A DNA stretch of 64,000 nt from Branchipolynoe longqiensis (Eukaryota; Annelida; Polychaeta; Phyllodocida; Polynoidae): contig CM059194.1 of NCBI GenBank assembly GCA_030323885.1, positions 2,738,495 to 2,802,494 on the forward strand, given 5' to 3'. A program made the position numbers and the translations under genes. Position 1 is the first letter of the stretch. The number at the start of each line of letters is the position of its first letter. Shown here one piece after another: positions 55,614-64,000 of the stretch. Under the pieces are notes generated by a model. It searched no databases. It saw only the letters and a program-made list of their open reading frames with translations, and was not told where the DNA came from.

Positions 55614-56172
55614 TGGTGCAGTCACACGTCAAGGCAGCTTCTAGTGATTTTGGGCGATAATAAGTGAAACGTCTGGACGCGCTGGTGGCGCGTTATGAGC
55701 GCGTCAATACACGTCGGTACACTATCCTTGATGTTGATGGTCGGCGGACAACGTCGGCGCGCGTTGCCGGTCGCCCAAGTTTTAAAGCGTGTCCAAAAAA
55801 AAACAACGACCGGCAGCGCGCGCAAATATATGGGTAAGGACGTAAGGCACGCGTCGCGATGTGTTGGACGCGCCGGAATAACGTTATGGGAATGCTAGGA
55901 AGACGGCGCGCGTGGGAGGGTCGTTGCTCACACGTTGCGGCAAACTGGAGCGTTTTTGTTTTATGCCCTAGCAACATTTAAGGTTAGATGAAGACGTCGC
56001 GCCAAACCTTTTTTTTTTTCCCCAAAGCGTCGACACACGTTGGCCGCGCGTGCCACGCTGACGCCGATCTTTTTCCCCAAACTGCCGAAAAGTTGGACGT
56101 TTCTCGACGCGCAAGATTTTATTTTCAACGCTGACGGGTCGCCGGGAGAAGCGTCGTAGTGTGACTGCACCA
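55614..56172. mobile_element. 559-bp TIR element with TTA target duplication
   Basis: Perfect ends TGGTGCAGTCACAC and inverse. TTA is at 55611-55613 and 56173-56175. Arms are rich in CGCG and ACGTC motifs. A SINE-A tail-like piece (TTATGCCCTAGCAACATTTA) lies at 55959-55985. The 3-bp TTA duplication fits PIF/Harbinger-type MITEs. Confidence 0.8.
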
Positions 56173-56930
56173 TTACATGGCGGACATCGACGTGTCGACC
56201 GGAAATAACGCCTGTGCGAAGTATTGAAATCGAGCCCTCTTTTTAAGTTTTAGAATAATTAACTAATTATGGCACTATCTGAAAATTGTCTTTGATAGAA
56301 ACTCAGTGATGCCACCGCCCGCATCTCAACCTTCAAGTGCTTTAGAAAATGTGATCCTTGTATTGGACTGTACAGCTTTAATATTCCTAGATGGTCACAT
56401 GACTCACCCATTTAAAGTGCAATCAGTATATATTCACTTTTTCCAGGAATGTTTCCATTGCAGATATTAATATAGCTGCTAATTCCTCTGAAATTTTAGC
56501 CAAGACAAAGAATGCGCTGTCAACCTTTTTTTTGGATTCAGGCAAAATGCAGGGAGAAAACAATCAACTAGCCAAGTCCTTTCTTTAAGCAGACTATTAC
56601 CTTTCTAATCTCCTGTAGACAATTCAGATGTGCTATTTCCATGAATTTTACCGTTGAATTAATCATTCCTTATATGATGTGGTGCATTTAATTTCTTGTG
56701 AATGCATTTAGTCCAGAATTAAACTTGGTGGGAGTGCATCATACATTTGAAGAGGTCAGGCGCAAATCCGCCTAGACGCCAATAAAAAGAAATTGAATCA
56801 AAATACAAGATTTTTACCTGAAGTTAATTTTAATTCTCATTAATTCAACTTTGCTTGTGAAGAAATGAATATGGACCAAAGGACCAACACATAGAAATGT
56901 AAAGCAAATACCTCGTTGAAGGTTTAATTC
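56173..56930. other. AT-rich stretch without recognised gene
   Basis: No exon, RNA or repeat signature seen. Confidence 0.4.
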
Positions 56931-58045
56931 CAATGTTTATCTGAATAGTTGAATCAGAGTGTACAAATATACAGATTTTTGCTTCAGATATATATTTTGG
57001 CAAAGAGCATTATTATTCCCAGGCGACGGAGTGGAGACCGTGATTATGTAACAGAAAAGCAATCTCCGGTGGACTGGATACCTCATGAGGATGTCATCAG
57101 ACAGGCTATCAAATCAGATCCTCTACTCTCAACTGTCTTCTGGTTACAAATAGAGAGGGTGCCCTCATCTCTGGTTCAAGGATACCATCAAGAGAAACCT
57201 GAAGCTGAGAGACATTAAGACCGACTCATGGACATCACTCTCACAGCAGAGAGCGAAATGGAGAGTGACAGTCAAGTAATGAAAGCAGTCTTTGTCGCAT
57301 CGCGACTGACAGCATAATGATGATGAAGCAATGGGTGCCCTATTCGCTTTGTGACATAAGCGCCTAGGTGGAAATGTGATAACACATAGCGACCGAGATT
57401 GTCATGTGATGTTCATACTTAAGGGACAGTTAATAATTATTGAAATGTTCCCTACATGCACCAGAAAGAGTACAATTAAAGGAGAGAAGCATTGCTATAT
57501 GTTTGTTGTAACTGTCTGCAACTAGCTGTTCCCACGCGGCTGCTGGATAAGCACACCCCACCCTTCTGCAGTTGGGGTTAAGTGACAGCTGCCGCCTTTT
57601 AGGGCATCACCCACACAGGATGTAGAGAGTGTCTGATTGGCTGGCTGTGTGAGTCCTGTAACCTGTATTCCTTATTCCTGACACACAGACCCCACATGAA
57701 TCACTCTTGGAGGGGACTCCACTTTCTACTTCAAACTAGGAAAGACACTGAGCTGTATGCAACAACCATTGGACTCAGGTTCAATGGGATGTAGGCACTG
57801 ATTCTGATATACACCAGCAAGAGTCATGAGGATCTGTGTGGGCATTTGGTAGGGAGTGAGGGTGATAGGTCGCCAGTAGGTGAACAAGAGTTGATGCCAA
57901 TAAAGCACAACATCTTCACCGTCAATCTTGCATGAATTGTCTTCCTTTCTTCCTTATGAGTTGTTGAGAGTAATCACAGGTGGGGACCGACAGACAGTTG
58001 TCAGAACACACTTGTGGAGCATAGTAATGTTTGGGGTTCAGACGG
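56930..58045 (-). repeat. Interspersed repeat Y, minus copy, carrying a LINE-C insertion
   Basis: Inverse of 25800-26820. The boundary toward 58045 includes TTTGGGGTTCAGACGGCCGA. LINE-C sequence occupies 57063-57325. Confidence 0.75.
57063..57325 (+). mobile_element. LINE-C 3' fragment with AAGCAA target duplication
   Basis: Last ~70 codons (CAGACAGGCTATCAAATCAG, AGAAACCTGAAGCTGAGAGA) and a tail ending in ATGATGATG. AAGCAA is at 57057-57062 and 57326-57331; the empty copy at 26581-26586 has it once. Confidence 0.87.
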
Positions 58046-58051
58046 CCGAGT

Positions 58052-58352
58052 TCTTGGAGATGTATACTGCCTATCATGTATAAGTCTGAATAGGCTTGTT
58101 TTCACCATTAGATACTTTGTTGATAGAAAGCCCGAGCCTACACTTTTACTGACCCAAGGTATTTTTAACCTCCCACACCACATAGACATGGTATGAGAGC
58201 AACTGGCCTTTGATGACGCTGTAAGTTATACACAGCAGTGGAAATCCAAATTTGTAGAGGTGGGGGCACATGGAATCAAACCACTGACCTTCAGATTAGT
58301 AGTTTGACCTAGAAAAAAGTCAGATATTTTAACCACTCCGCCACAGAGAACA
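58052..58352 (-). mobile_element. SINE-B, minus copy
   Basis: Reversed tail/body (TGGAGATGTATACTGCCTAT, CACACCACATAGACATGGTA) and reversed head (ATTTTAACCACTCCGCCACA). Confidence 0.8.
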
Positions 58353-59149
58353 CCACATATTACAAGTGTTTACAGGGATTTGCGCCAGAAATCTTCATTT
58401 GATTAAAGATACACAGGTCGGGGCGTTTGACGCTAGGTGGCACCACGGTCAGTCAGCGAGTTTGTTTTGGGGTGTTTTTTGTTGGTGTGATGAATTTATT
58501 TACCCTGCTCATAGCGGATAAGTGTGTTAATACTCGTTTTCACTGCTGGGCAGCATTATTCCAATTTGATTCAAATCTTTGGAATTTAGTTTGAGTAATA
58601 ATTTTTGTTTTCTTGCTTCTTGTTTATATTTTGTAACTGTTTGTAGATTGCAAACAGTCCAATATCCACCTTTCACGATGCTTTGTTTTAATCCATTTAA
58701 ACCGTATCTGTATTTCTAGGTTACAATATGCGTTAGCAGTTTCGTAAGCACCAATATGTTTTCTGCATTTTGTGTTGCAGCTGCCAGTATATTCCAAATA
58801 TTGTCACTGGTGTTAGCGACACTGTGATAATATGGACTAGATTTTGATTTCACCATTGCTAGGTTATTCGCGCCAGCCATCGACCCATGAATTACCATCT
58901 TACAAATAACATGCACAATGCTGTATGTGTGGGATGTGTATCCTGCTGTAACACCTCATTTCCAGGGTTTATATCCTTCTTTGAGCTTTGCTCTGAGGGT
59001 CCATGATTCACAATTATACGGGAAGATGGGCGTGACATGGAAGGGCATTAGTCGCTGGAGCTGAGCAAATTACTATTCAGTTATAGACACAGGCAAGTAC
59101 ATGCCCAACTACATACTACACACATGATTCGAAGTATAAACGTAGTTAC

Positions 59150-59213
59150 TTGCTGTTGCTTTATGTCCTAGCAACATCTATGGTCATATCAAGATGCGTA
59201 CTGGCCTGTGATC
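59150..59213 (-). mobile_element. SINE-A tail fragment, minus
   Basis: TGCTTTATGTCCTAGCAACA to GCGTACTGGCCTGTGA, cut by the LINE-C insertion. Confidence 0.65.
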
Positions 59214-60110
59214 ATCATCATGCTGTCGGTCGCGATGCGACAAAGACTGCTTTCATTTCTTGACTGCCGCTCTCCATTTAGCTCTCTGCTGTGAGAGTTG
59301 CGTCCATGAGTCGGTCTTAATGTCTCTCAGCTTCAGGTTTCTCTTGATGGTATCTTTGAACGGAGACGGGGGCGCCCTCTCTTTCTGTAGCCAGAAGACA
59401 GTTGAGAATAGAGGATCTGCTTTGGTAGCCTGTCTGATGACATCCTCATGAGGTGTCCAGTCCACCGGAGATTCTTTTTGATCAGAAGATCTTCCATAGA
59501 GGGCAACCCCATCCGTTCGAGTATTGCCTTATTCGTCACTTTGTCCTTCCAGGTTAGCCTCATGATTGAATGCAGATGTCGCATCATGAAGGCATGCAGC
59601 TTTTTCACCTGCTGTCTGTACACTGTCCAGGCCTCGGCTCCGTATAGTAGGGTGGATAGCACGATTGCGCCGGTAGATCTTACCTTTGACCCGAATGGAC
59701 ACATGGTGGTTGTTCCAGAGTCTCTTGCGTAGTCGGCCGAAAGATGCGCTAGCCTTGGCCATCCTCCTCTGTATCTCAGCATCAATGCGTCCATCACTTG
59801 ATATAGTGCTTCCGAGATAGGTGAATTCCGGAACAGAGTTCAGCTTGTTTCCGTCAACCATGATCTCCTCCTCTCGGGTTCTTGTAGAGTTGGGTTGGTA
59901 CAGCACCTCCGTCTTCTTGATGTTAATTTTCAGGCCAAACTTCTTTGATGCATCGGAAGAAAGCGTCCACTATTTCTGGGTCTCTTCAGCAGAGTGGGCA
60001 ACCAGTGCACTGTCATCTGCGAATAGTAGATCTCTCACCAGTATCTGAGTAGTCTTGGTCGTCGCTCTGAAGTGTGCGACATTGAATAGGTCAGCGCTCT
60101 GTCTGGACTG
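59214..60110 (-). pseudogene. LINE-C: 5'-truncated reverse transcriptase, frameshifted
   Basis: Reading the minus strand: LFADDSALVAHSAEE (RT catalytic box, near 60020), KINIKKTEVLYQPN, a frame 59906-59529 with FTYLGSTISSDGRIDAEIQR, then other frames with LLYGAEAWTVYRQQVKKLHA and GLPSMEDLLIKKNLRWTGHL, ending WRAAVK and a (GATGAT)n tail at 59214. This order is that of the C-terminal half of RTE/CR1-type LINE polymerases; the clade is not resolved. A stop after EETQK and at least two frameshifts make it inactive. Confidence 0.87.
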
Positions 60111-60525
60111 TATCAATCAATCAATCAATAGTTCCATCCTCTAGTCGAGGGTTGGATGCAATGGTTCTCCACTTGTCCCGATGTTGTGCTGTTCTGATAG
60201 ACTGTGAATAATTCAAGCCTGTCCACTGTGAAAATATTTGTAAACCATGATGTTCTTGGTCTCCCTCTCCCTCTGCTGCCATTCACCTTCCCTTCCAACA
60301 ATGTACGGTATATTGAACTCTGACGAATGATGTGGCAAAATAAATAAGTTTCTTTGTCTGTATAGTGGCAAACAAGCTTTTCTTATTTTTAATTTTTCTG
60401 AGAACTTCTTTGTTGGGGATCTTTGTCCATGATATTTTCATCATCCTTCGATAAGTCCACATCTCAAATGCTGCTAAACGTTTGTACATTTTCTTAGAGA
60501 TTGTCCATGTCTCTGCCCCATACAT

Positions 60526-60790
60526 TGGTCGTAATGCGAAGCATTTCGTTTGATGCGAGGGGAGGGAGAGCGACTCACCCGGCCCTGAGCGACTCACCCC
60601 CCCCCTCCTGCCACTGCTCACCTCCCCCCGCCCCTGAGCGACTCACCCCCGCCACTGCTCACCTCCCCCCGGCCCTGAGCGACTCACCCCCCTCCTGCCT
60701 CTGCTCACTTCCCCCCTTATAAGGCCGCCCGCCGGCCTCCCTCAGGCACTCAGCCTCCAGCCGCCTTCCAGCTCTCTGCCCTTTCTTCTA
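60526..60790 (+). repeat. Split repeat A1 with promoter
   Basis: It starts TGGTCGTAATGCGAAGCATT and contains tandem GAGCGACTCACCCC/CTGCTCACCTCCCC units and the TATA-like CTTATAAGG at 60716-60724. The gag ATG is about 105 nt downstream. Direct repeat of 62777-63042. Confidence 0.9.
60716..60724 (+). promoter_or_regulatory. TATA-like element of the retroelement
   Basis: CTTATAAGG in an otherwise C-rich region, conserved in A2 and in the minus copy's A2. Probable core promoter for the gag transcript. Confidence 0.6.
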
Positions 60791-60828
60791 CTCCTCCTCG
60801 GATCGCTGCTCCTCTGCCGATATTCATC

Positions 60829-61977
60829 ATGCCCGGGCGCGGAAAGGGAAAGAGCCGGAAAACCTCCAAGATCTCCGGCATGGCTACGCCGGGGCCCTCC
60901 TCGGGGGGATCCCTCCCCTCCACGGCCCCCACCTCGCCCGCAGCACCCTCGGGCCACGCCAGCAGCGAGATCGCCCTCCTCATCCAGGCCATCACCCGCC
61001 TCACCAGCCGCGTCCAGGCCGTTGAGACGGGGATCGCCCGAGGAGCCTCGGACCTGCCTGCACCCGCGCCGCGGCAGGAGCCCGCCTACAGCCTGCCGCC
61101 CGTCCCGGCATCTCGGGCGCACGCCGCAGCCGGGAGCCGGCCGCCGCCTCCACCTCACGCGACTCAGCCCGGAGGCCTGCACCCGCAGTACGAGCTGTAC
61201 AGCCGCGTCCACGCCAGCTCGACACCGTCGGTCGCCTACCGTCAGGATCCCGCGGAGCACACCCCAACATCCGCGGCCGACGCAGTCCGGGACATCCTCG
61301 CATCCGCCGAGGCGCAACACACCGTACGCCGCCGAGGTATTCCCGCTGACTACGTCTTCCCCTGCGACCTCGTGGAAAGGGGGCCGGGGCGCAAGGCGGT
61401 AAAACTCGGGGAGGCGACCAGGGACGAGTATAGCCTCGCCCTCCTCACCTTGGTTAACCATCCCTCCTTCCCGGCCCACTCCCTCCAGGGCCTACACCAC
61501 CACCACCTCACCGTCATGAGGGACATCCTCATCCACCCCTGGCCGACCGTCCGCCAGTACTCAGAGACCATATTCTCCTGGATCGCGGACGGAAGGCTCC
61601 CCCAGGGCTGGCATGACCCTGTCGCCCTCAACGCGGTCAGGCTCGACTCCCTCACCACGCCTACCACCCCGGCAACACCAGCTCCCCGAGGCGACGAGGG
61701 GGCCCGAGGCGCACACCTCCCCCGGCAGCAGGTCGACACCCGCACCGCCTACGATAGGCACGCTCACGGGGCCCCCTGCTCCGCTTGGAACCGCGATCCC
61801 ACCTCGTGCGATCGGGCACCCCTCGGAGAGGCTCACGGCGAGGTGGGAAACAGGCACCGGCACGTCTGTGCGTATTGCGCCAACGTCCGGCGCATACTAA
61901 CATTGCACAGCGAGGCCGCATGCCGCACCAAGCAAGCCCGTGAGCGCCAGACCCCCGCCACCTCGGCGGATTTTTGA
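60829..61977 (+). CDS. gag: gag-like protein with C/H-rich zinc-binding motif (382 residues, intact)
   Basis: The ATG at 60829 is the first in the transcript region and the reading is uninterrupted to TGA. Layout: basic N-terminus (MPGRGKGKSRKTSK), a helical segment at residues 45-70 with heptad-like Leu/Ile/Val spacing, a Pro/Ala-rich stretch to ~145, a conserved core 148-262 (SAADAVRDILASAEAQ, RDEYSLALLTLVNHPSF, MRDILIHPWPTVRQY), and a C-terminal cluster C317-x2-WN-x5-C327 ... H345-V-C347-x2-C350 ... H360-x4-C365. A similar CxxFN...C...HxCxxC...H...C pattern occurs in Gag proteins of DIRS/Ngaro-type elements, where it would bind RNA in the cytoplasmic particle. The damaged relative at 30291-31431 confirms the start and the conserved core. 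Confidence 0.82.
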   Translation: MPGRGKGKSRKTSKISGMATPGPSSGGSLPSTAPTSPAAPSGHASSEIALLIQAITRLTSRVQAVETGIARGASDLPAPAPRQEPAYSLPPVPASRAHAAAGSRPPPPPHATQPGGLHPQYELYSRVHASSTPSVAYRQDPAEHTPTSAADAVRDILASAEAQHTVRRRGIPADYVFPCDLVERGPGRKAVKLGEATRDEYSLALLTLVNHPSFPAHSLQGLHHHHLTVMRDILIHPWPTVRQYSETIFSWIADGRLPQGWHDPVALNAVRLDSLTTPTTPATPAPRGDEGARGAHLPRQQVDTRTAYDRHAHGAPCSAWNRDPTSCDRAPLGEAHGEVGNRHRHVCAYCANVRRILTLHSEAACRTKQARERQTPATSADF

Positions 61978-62477
61978 TCCGCCGGCCTCCCCCCGGCTGG
62001 CCCGGGGGGCATAGCCCGGCGCCTCACCCCGACCATTCCCGACAGCTCCGCAACGCCCACCGACGGTCCCCCAGCAACACCGATCGAAACGCCGCCCAGA
62101 CGAAGCCGAGGATCACCACCTCGCACCTCACACCTCAGACGACTCAGCCCAGCCTCACGGGAGACCCCCCCCCCAGACAGCCCAGCCACCGACCTACACG
62201 GCACCGACCTTCACGACACCGCCTTCATGAAGCCGCCCGACCCGACCCCCATTCCCACCCAGCCCAGCCCTGAGGAGTTCGCTGCCCCCCTGCTCGACCC
62301 TCACCGGACCTCCTCCCCCAGCCCTCAGGAGCGGGCCTACCCTTTTTTTTTGGCCGCCCGCTCCCCCTCCACCTAGACCCCGGACCCTCCTCTCATCCAG
62401 GCCTGCCTCTCCGGGCCCCGCCTCGGGCGCCCCGCGCCCCCGCCTCGGGCGTGCCTCGAGCCCTCTCCTTACTCTTT
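61978..62477 (+). other. Pro-rich non-coding remainder between gag and B1
   Basis: This is where RT, RNase H and tyrosine recombinase would be in an autonomous element. Only ~500 bp of C-rich sequence remains, with no catalytic motif (no YxDD, no RHRY-type recombinase tetrad). Frames on both strands are Pro/Arg-rich artefacts. Confidence 0.7.
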
Positions 62478-62773
62478 GGCGGAGGGCTCCTCGGCCCCCC
62501 CTCTACCAACTCTGACACTGCTCCTTATGAGCCCCTCACTATTTATCCTCTGCTCCTCATGAGCCCCTGACTCTTTGCTCCTCGCGAGCCCCCTGCTCCT
62601 CATGAGCCCCCTGTATTGCTCTGTGCCTCCTCAGCCTGTTTACCTCCTCAGTTACCCTGTTTGTACCTTACTTTGTCATTTATTGTTATTTCACTGTTTC
62701 TCTGTATGTTGCCCGAGGCGTCACAATAAACGCCTCAGTTTTCCCACCTCCGCCTCTGTTCTTCCTTCTCGCG
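62478..62773 (+). repeat. Split repeat B1 with poly(A) signal
   Basis: GGCGGAGGGCTCCTCGGCCC to CCTTCTCGCG. AATAAA at 62725-62730 sits in the loop of a 7-bp hairpin (GAGGCGT/ACGCCTC). Direct repeat of 63088-63384. Confidence 0.9.
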
Positions 62774-62776
62774 CAT

Positions 62777-63042
62777 CGGTCGTAATGCGAAGCATTTCGT
62801 TTGATGCGAGGGGAGGGAGAGCGACTCACCCGGCCCTGAGCGACTCACCCCCCCCTCCTGCCACTGCTCACCTCCCCCCGCCCCTGAGCGACTCACCCCC
62901 GCCACTGCTCACCTCCCCCCGGCCCTGAGCGACTCACCCCCCTCCTGCCTCTGCTCACTTCCCCCCTTATAAGGCCGCCCGCCGGCCTCCCTCAGGCACT
63001 CAGCCTCCAGCCGCCTTCCAGCTCTCTGCCCCTTCTTCTTCT
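62777..63042 (+). repeat. Split repeat A2
   Basis: Near-identical to A1; the first base differs (C here, T in A1). Confidence 0.9.
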
Positions 63043-63087
63043 CCACCCACCCACCCAACTCTCCCTCCTCTACCCTCCCCCCTCTGC

Positions 63088-63384
63088 GGCGGAGGGCTCC
63101 TCGGCCCCCCCTCTACCAACTCTGACACTGCTCCTTATGAGCCCCTCACTATTTATCCTCTGCTCCTCATGAGCCCCTGACTCTTTGCTCCTCGCGAGCC
63201 CCCTGCTCCTCATGAGCCCCCTGTATTGCTCTGTGCCTCCTCAGCCTGTTTACCTCCTCAGTTACCCTGTTTGTACCTTACTTTGTCATTTATTGTTATT
63301 TCACTGTTTCTCTGTATGTTGCCCGAGGCGTCACAATAAACGCCTCAGTTTTCCCACCTCCGCCCTCTGTTCTTCCTTCTCGCG
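63088..63384 (+). repeat. Split repeat B2 with poly(A) signal
   Basis: Near-identical to B1, with AATAAA at 63335-63340 in the same hairpin. It is followed by CAT and then LINE-D. Confidence 0.9.
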
Positions 63385-64000
63385 CATCAGAGTAGACCAC
63401 GCCATAACACTGAAGAATACGCTTCCTTGTTTGTATTAATATCTTACTTGATGTTAACACTCTATACATTTTGGAGAATGTTGTTCGGGCTATTGTTATC
63501 CTTCTTTTAATTTCTTCCTCACATCTCCCATCATTTGTAATCTTTTGTCCGCGATATATGAATTCGGATACTTGTTCTATGTTTGTGCCATCTATGATTA
63601 TATTGATGTTTGGTTTATCTGTCTTTTTACTTATAACCATTGTTTTGGTCTTCCTGGCATTCATCTTCATGTTGAATAGTATTTCCAGCTTTATTGATTC
63701 TATTCACTATATCTTGTAGGTTTTTCTCACTGTCTGCTAGTATTACACTGTCATCGGCATATCTAAGATTGTTGATGTTCATGCCACCTATTGTCACTCC
63801 CTTGCAATCTTCAATGTGTCTGAAAATCATCTCTGTGTACAGGTTTAAATAGACTTGGTGACAATACACACCCCTGTCGAACTCCTCGTTTAATCATAAA
63901 CTTCATCCGATAGGCCCTGCTCCATTTTTATAAATGCACGTTGTGTCCAGTATAAGTTCACAATTAGTTTAATGTCTTTGCCATTGACACCAATATCTTG

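Larger units (their letters stand above)
60526..63384 (+). mobile_element. Split-direct-repeat (Ngaro/PAT-like) retroelement, gag-only, well preserved
   Basis: The order is A1 (60526-60790), gag (60829-61977), B1 (62478-62773), CAT, A2 (62777-63042), B2 (63088-63384). A1 matches A2 and B1 matches B2, and A2-B2 lack the middle. An ordinary LTR element would be LTR-gag-LTR with whole LTRs. The A1...B1A2B2 order is that described for PAT/Ngaro tyrosine-recombinase retrotransposons, where it regenerates the ends from a circular intermediate. CAT precedes A1 (60523-60525), separates B1 and A2 (62774-62776) and follows B2 (63385-63387). No RT, RNase H or recombinase is present between gag and B1 (only 500 bp, rich in Pro codons). 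Inserted in LINE-D. Confidence 0.82.
60112..64000 (-). pseudogene. LINE-D: reverse-transcriptase fragment split by a retroelement
   Basis: On the minus strand, from the window edge: LYTEMIFRHIEDCKGV and NNLRYADDSVILADS (RT catalytic box; 63869-63627), TKTMVISKKTDKPNI and FIYRGQKITNDGRCEEEI (63670-63390). After the insertion 60526-63384 it continues with MYGAETWTISKKM and FEMWTYRRMMKISW (60524-60283), and ends in (ATTG)n near 60115. A one-base frame change precedes the insertion point. It extends past the window. Confidence 0.85.

Noticed and set aside
60742..61479. 245-codon minus frame opposite the intact gag
   Set aside because: High GC removes stops on the opposite strand; it is antisense to gag and not maintained in the second copy.
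62786..63384. Reading the A2-B2 block as a normal LTR of an LTR retrotransposon
   Set aside because: The 5' side is not a whole LTR: A1 and B1 are separated by the gag gene. Ends are not TG...CA, and the flank is a constant CAT rather than a variable 4-6-bp duplication. Split direct repeats explain the layout better.

Overview
The window is nuclear DNA from an animal, most likely an invertebrate. Evidence: one gene with short exons and consensus splice sites, an LDL-receptor class A exon with phase 1-1 borders, tRNA-derived SINEs, several LINE clades, MITEs and large minisatellites. I see no rRNA, no bacterial operon structure and nothing organellar. I cannot place the phylum from sequence alone.

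Most of the window is repeats. 1-13.6 kb: a 5'-truncated RNase H-encoding LINE with an 11-bp target duplication, several TIR elements and AT microsatellites. A ~4.37-kb segment (4868-9238) is then repeated in tandem almost unchanged (to 13610). 13.6-19.1 kb: SINEs, a nested LINE-in-LINE structure, a reverse-transcriptase remnant (16.9-18.2 kb) and a TIR element. 19.36-23.9 kb: a 20-bp minisatellite followed by ~4.3 kb of a ~100-bp G/T-rich minisatellite whose monomers carry a potential G-quadruplex. 24.1-28 kb: head-to-head SINEs, a MITE, a ~1-kb interspersed repeat and one convincing LDLa exon (27724-27894). 28.36-31.95 kb: three nested elements, the innermost being a GC-rich retroelement with a broken gag. 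32.6-37.8 kb: TIR elements with GTCACA-type ends, one holding a second TIR element. 38-44 kb: SINEs, an inverted minisatellite and a 1.5-kb A/C-only satellite. 50-60 kb: more SINEs, TIR elements and LINE fragments. 60.1-64 kb: a LINE split by an intact gag-bearing retroelement.

Two results stand out. First, a complete six-exon gene lies on the minus strand (46452-49649). No single exon is long, but joined they give one uninterrupted 293-residue frame with phase-matched GT/AG junctions. Its N-terminus resembles an atypical homeodomain: the equivalents of Asn51 and Arg53 are kept, but Trp48 and Phe49 are replaced. I do not recognise the family.

Second, the GC-rich elements at 60526-63384 (+) and 28966-31528 (-) have the arrangement A1 - gag - B1 - A2 - B2. 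This is the split-direct-repeat layout of Ngaro/PAT-type tyrosine-recombinase (DIRS-order) retrotransposons. The same CAT triplet flanks each element and sits between B1 and A2. Both copies carry only a gag-like gene with a C/H-rich zinc-binding pattern and lack RT, RNase H and recombinase, so they look like gag-only derivatives that would need partner functions in trans.
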